From a bacterium (GTDB lineage: Bacteria; Bdellovibrionota_G; JALEGL01): DNA of 64,000 nt. Made by a program: the position numbers and the translations under genes. The notes beneath the pieces were generated by a model. The model searched no databases. It was not told the DNA's origin and was given only the letters and a program-made list of their open reading frames with translations. How positions within the stretch are numbered: the first letter of the stretch is position 1; every line of letters begins with the position of its first letter. The DNA lies in NCBI GenBank assembly GCA_022763185.1, contig JALEGL010000006.1, positions 124,001-188,000 on the forward strand, in the 5' to 3' direction. Below, piece by piece: positions 62,768 to 64,000 of the stretch.

Positions 62768-63859
62768 ATGACACAAGCCTTACAAATCAATAATTTAAAT
62801 AAATCCTTTGGCCAGCAGCAGATTTTAAAAAATATCAATCTGTCTTTACAGGCTGGAGAGTTTTTAATTTTGGTGGGCCCCAGTGGTTGTGGCAAGAGTA
62901 CCTTGCTCAATTGTATTGCCGGTTTAGAAAACCCAGATTCTGGCGATATCGTTATTTCAGATAAAAACGTAACGGACCTTCTACCCAAAGACAGAGACAT
63001 TGCCATGGTCTTTCAATCTTATGCTTTGTACCCCAATATGACAGTAAGAGAGAACTTAGCTTTTGGTATGAAGATGCGTAAGCGTTCTAAAGCGTATATT
63101 AATCAAAAAATTGATGAAGTGGCCAAGTCATTGGAGATAGAACATTTATTGTCCCGAAAACCGGCCAAGCTATCTGGTGGACAACGTCAGCGCGTGGCTA
63201 TGGGCAGAGCCATGGCCAGAACGCCTTCTTTGTTTTTATTTGATGAACCTTTAAGTAACCTAGATGCAAAGTTGCGCGTAGGCATGCGTAAAGAAATTAG
63301 GCAACTGCATGATAGCCAAAATTGTGCAACAGTATATGTGACTCATGATCAAATTGAGGCCATGACCTTGGGAGACAGGGTTGCCGTGATGAAAGAGGGG
63401 GAAGTGGTACAATTGGATACCCCAGAAAATATTTATGCGCATCCGGTCAATACCTATGTTGCACAATTTATGGGATCGCCCAGTATGAATATTTTTGAAA
63501 CAAAAATTATCAATAAAAATCAAAAAAGATTTCTGCTCCTTGAGTCAACCGACGCAAACTATGAATTAGAAGCACCACAAAAACTTACAGAGCATGAAAA
63601 AGTTTTATTGGGCATACGGCCAGAAGGGATGACTTCAAAGCCTAGTAGAACTTTAGACCCTTTTGAAATAAAAAGTGCAGTAGAATTTACTGAGCCCACT
63701 GGTGCAGATACCTTGGTTCACACCACCATTAATAATAAACCGGCAGTGGCCAGGTGCAGGCCAAAACACGTGTGTGCAAAAGGTGAGAGCATGAGTTTGT
63801 ATTTAAACCAAGCCAATTTTTTGTTTTTTGATCCAAACACCGGAGAAAGAATTCATTAA
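62768..63859 (+). CDS. Sugar ABC transporter ATP-binding protein (MalK/UgpC-type)
   Basis: 363 aa. Walker A GPSGCGKST, signature LSGGQRQRVAMGRA, Walker B LFLFDEPLSNLDAKLR and H-loop VTHDQIEAM are intact. The C-terminal ~120 residues form the MalK-type regulatory TOBE/OB domain (LLGIRPEGM). It powers the import of a hexose or disaccharide by the two permeases. It is the last gene of the operon. About 140 nt of A/T-rich sequence with no clear hairpin follow to the window end. Confidence 0.94.
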   Translation: MTQALQINNLNKSFGQQQILKNINLSLQAGEFLILVGPSGCGKSTLLNCIAGLENPDSGDIVISDKNVTDLLPKDRDIAMVFQSYALYPNMTVRENLAFGMKMRKRSKAYINQKIDEVAKSLEIEHLLSRKPAKLSGGQRQRVAMGRAMARTPSLFLFDEPLSNLDAKLRVGMRKEIRQLHDSQNCATVYVTHDQIEAMTLGDRVAVMKEGEVVQLDTPENIYAHPVNTYVAQFMGSPSMNIFETKIINKNQKRFLLLESTDANYELEAPQKLTEHEKVLLGIRPEGMTSKPSRTLDPFEIKSAVEFTEPTGADTLVHTTINNKPAVARCRPKHVCAKGESMSLYLNQANFLFFDPNTGERIH

Positions 63860-64000
63860 ATACAGCAACGCCCTCAAAAGATGGAGCTTGGCTTTTAGGC
63901 TTTGGTTTAATTTCAGATTTTAAAGATATCCATTGGTTTTTAGCGCATAATCGTATACGTTTTCGAGCTTTCGTCGTAATTTTATAGAATAAAATAAGTT

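Overview
The window is about 64 kb of AT-rich, gene-dense bacterial chromosome from a Gram-negative organism. The evidence is an intact rseP, lepB, htrA and TolC/HlyD complement and several lipoproteins with clear lipoboxes. Class cannot be fixed from sequence alone. Secreted metalloproteases with a Cys-plus-hydrophobic C-terminal tail, delta-60 and beta-helix lipoproteins, a lone CpaF ATPase and an acyl-CoA/B12 mutase cluster together resemble the former Deltaproteobacteria (Bdellovibrionota or Myxococcota-like). That placement is an inference. There is no prophage, transposase, integrase, CRISPR array or rRNA. One tRNA gene (Leu, anticodon GAG) is present.

Layout. 1-7.8 kb: a plus-strand acyl-CoA operon (end of an enoyl-CoA hydratase, two acyl-CoA dehydrogenases, a two-subunit B12 mutase whose specificity residues are of isobutyryl-CoA mutase type, an ExbB/ExbD pair, acetoacetyl-CoA synthetase). 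7.8-14.7 kb: a patatin, then ftsB, a GAF-GGDEF cyclase, xseA, a small unknown gene, a RimK-like ligase, a DnaJ-type protein and a DUF1232 protein. 14.8-26.5 kb: mixed genes, with a flavoprotein, a matrixin protease and its secreted partner, gltX, a beta-helix lipoprotein, a His-rich anchored protein, an ABC exporter, a palindrome-rich spacer, tRNA-Leu and two orphan secreted proteins. 26.5-36.4 kb: a long minus-strand housekeeping cluster rpsB-tsf-pyrH-frr-uppS-dxr-rseP-tsaB-lepB-pilZ-mutY, behind a strong promoter. 36.6-50.9 kb: envelope and surface genes, with an OmpA-like lipoprotein, CpaF, two tandem VWA lipoproteins, a rhomboid-like protein, an M28 peptidase, a Lon-like protease, HtrA, a PLD-family enzyme and a delta-60 lipoprotein. 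51-58.6 kb: an EVE protein, a pilin-like protein, an ABC-2 exporter and a regulator/ABC/HlyD/TolC export locus. 58.8-63.9 kb: a ROK sugar kinase and a complete CUT1 sugar ABC importer.

The most unusual items are the isobutyryl-CoA-mutase signature beside a vestigial second B12-subunit 3' end; an export locus whose ABC subunit has lost all nucleotide-binding motifs; tandem VWA lipoproteins with a shared C-terminal domain; two secreted metalloproteases with a matching C-terminal anchor, one next to a rhomboid-like pseudoprotease; an RseP with three PDZ domains; and a dispersed palindromic repeat present twice.
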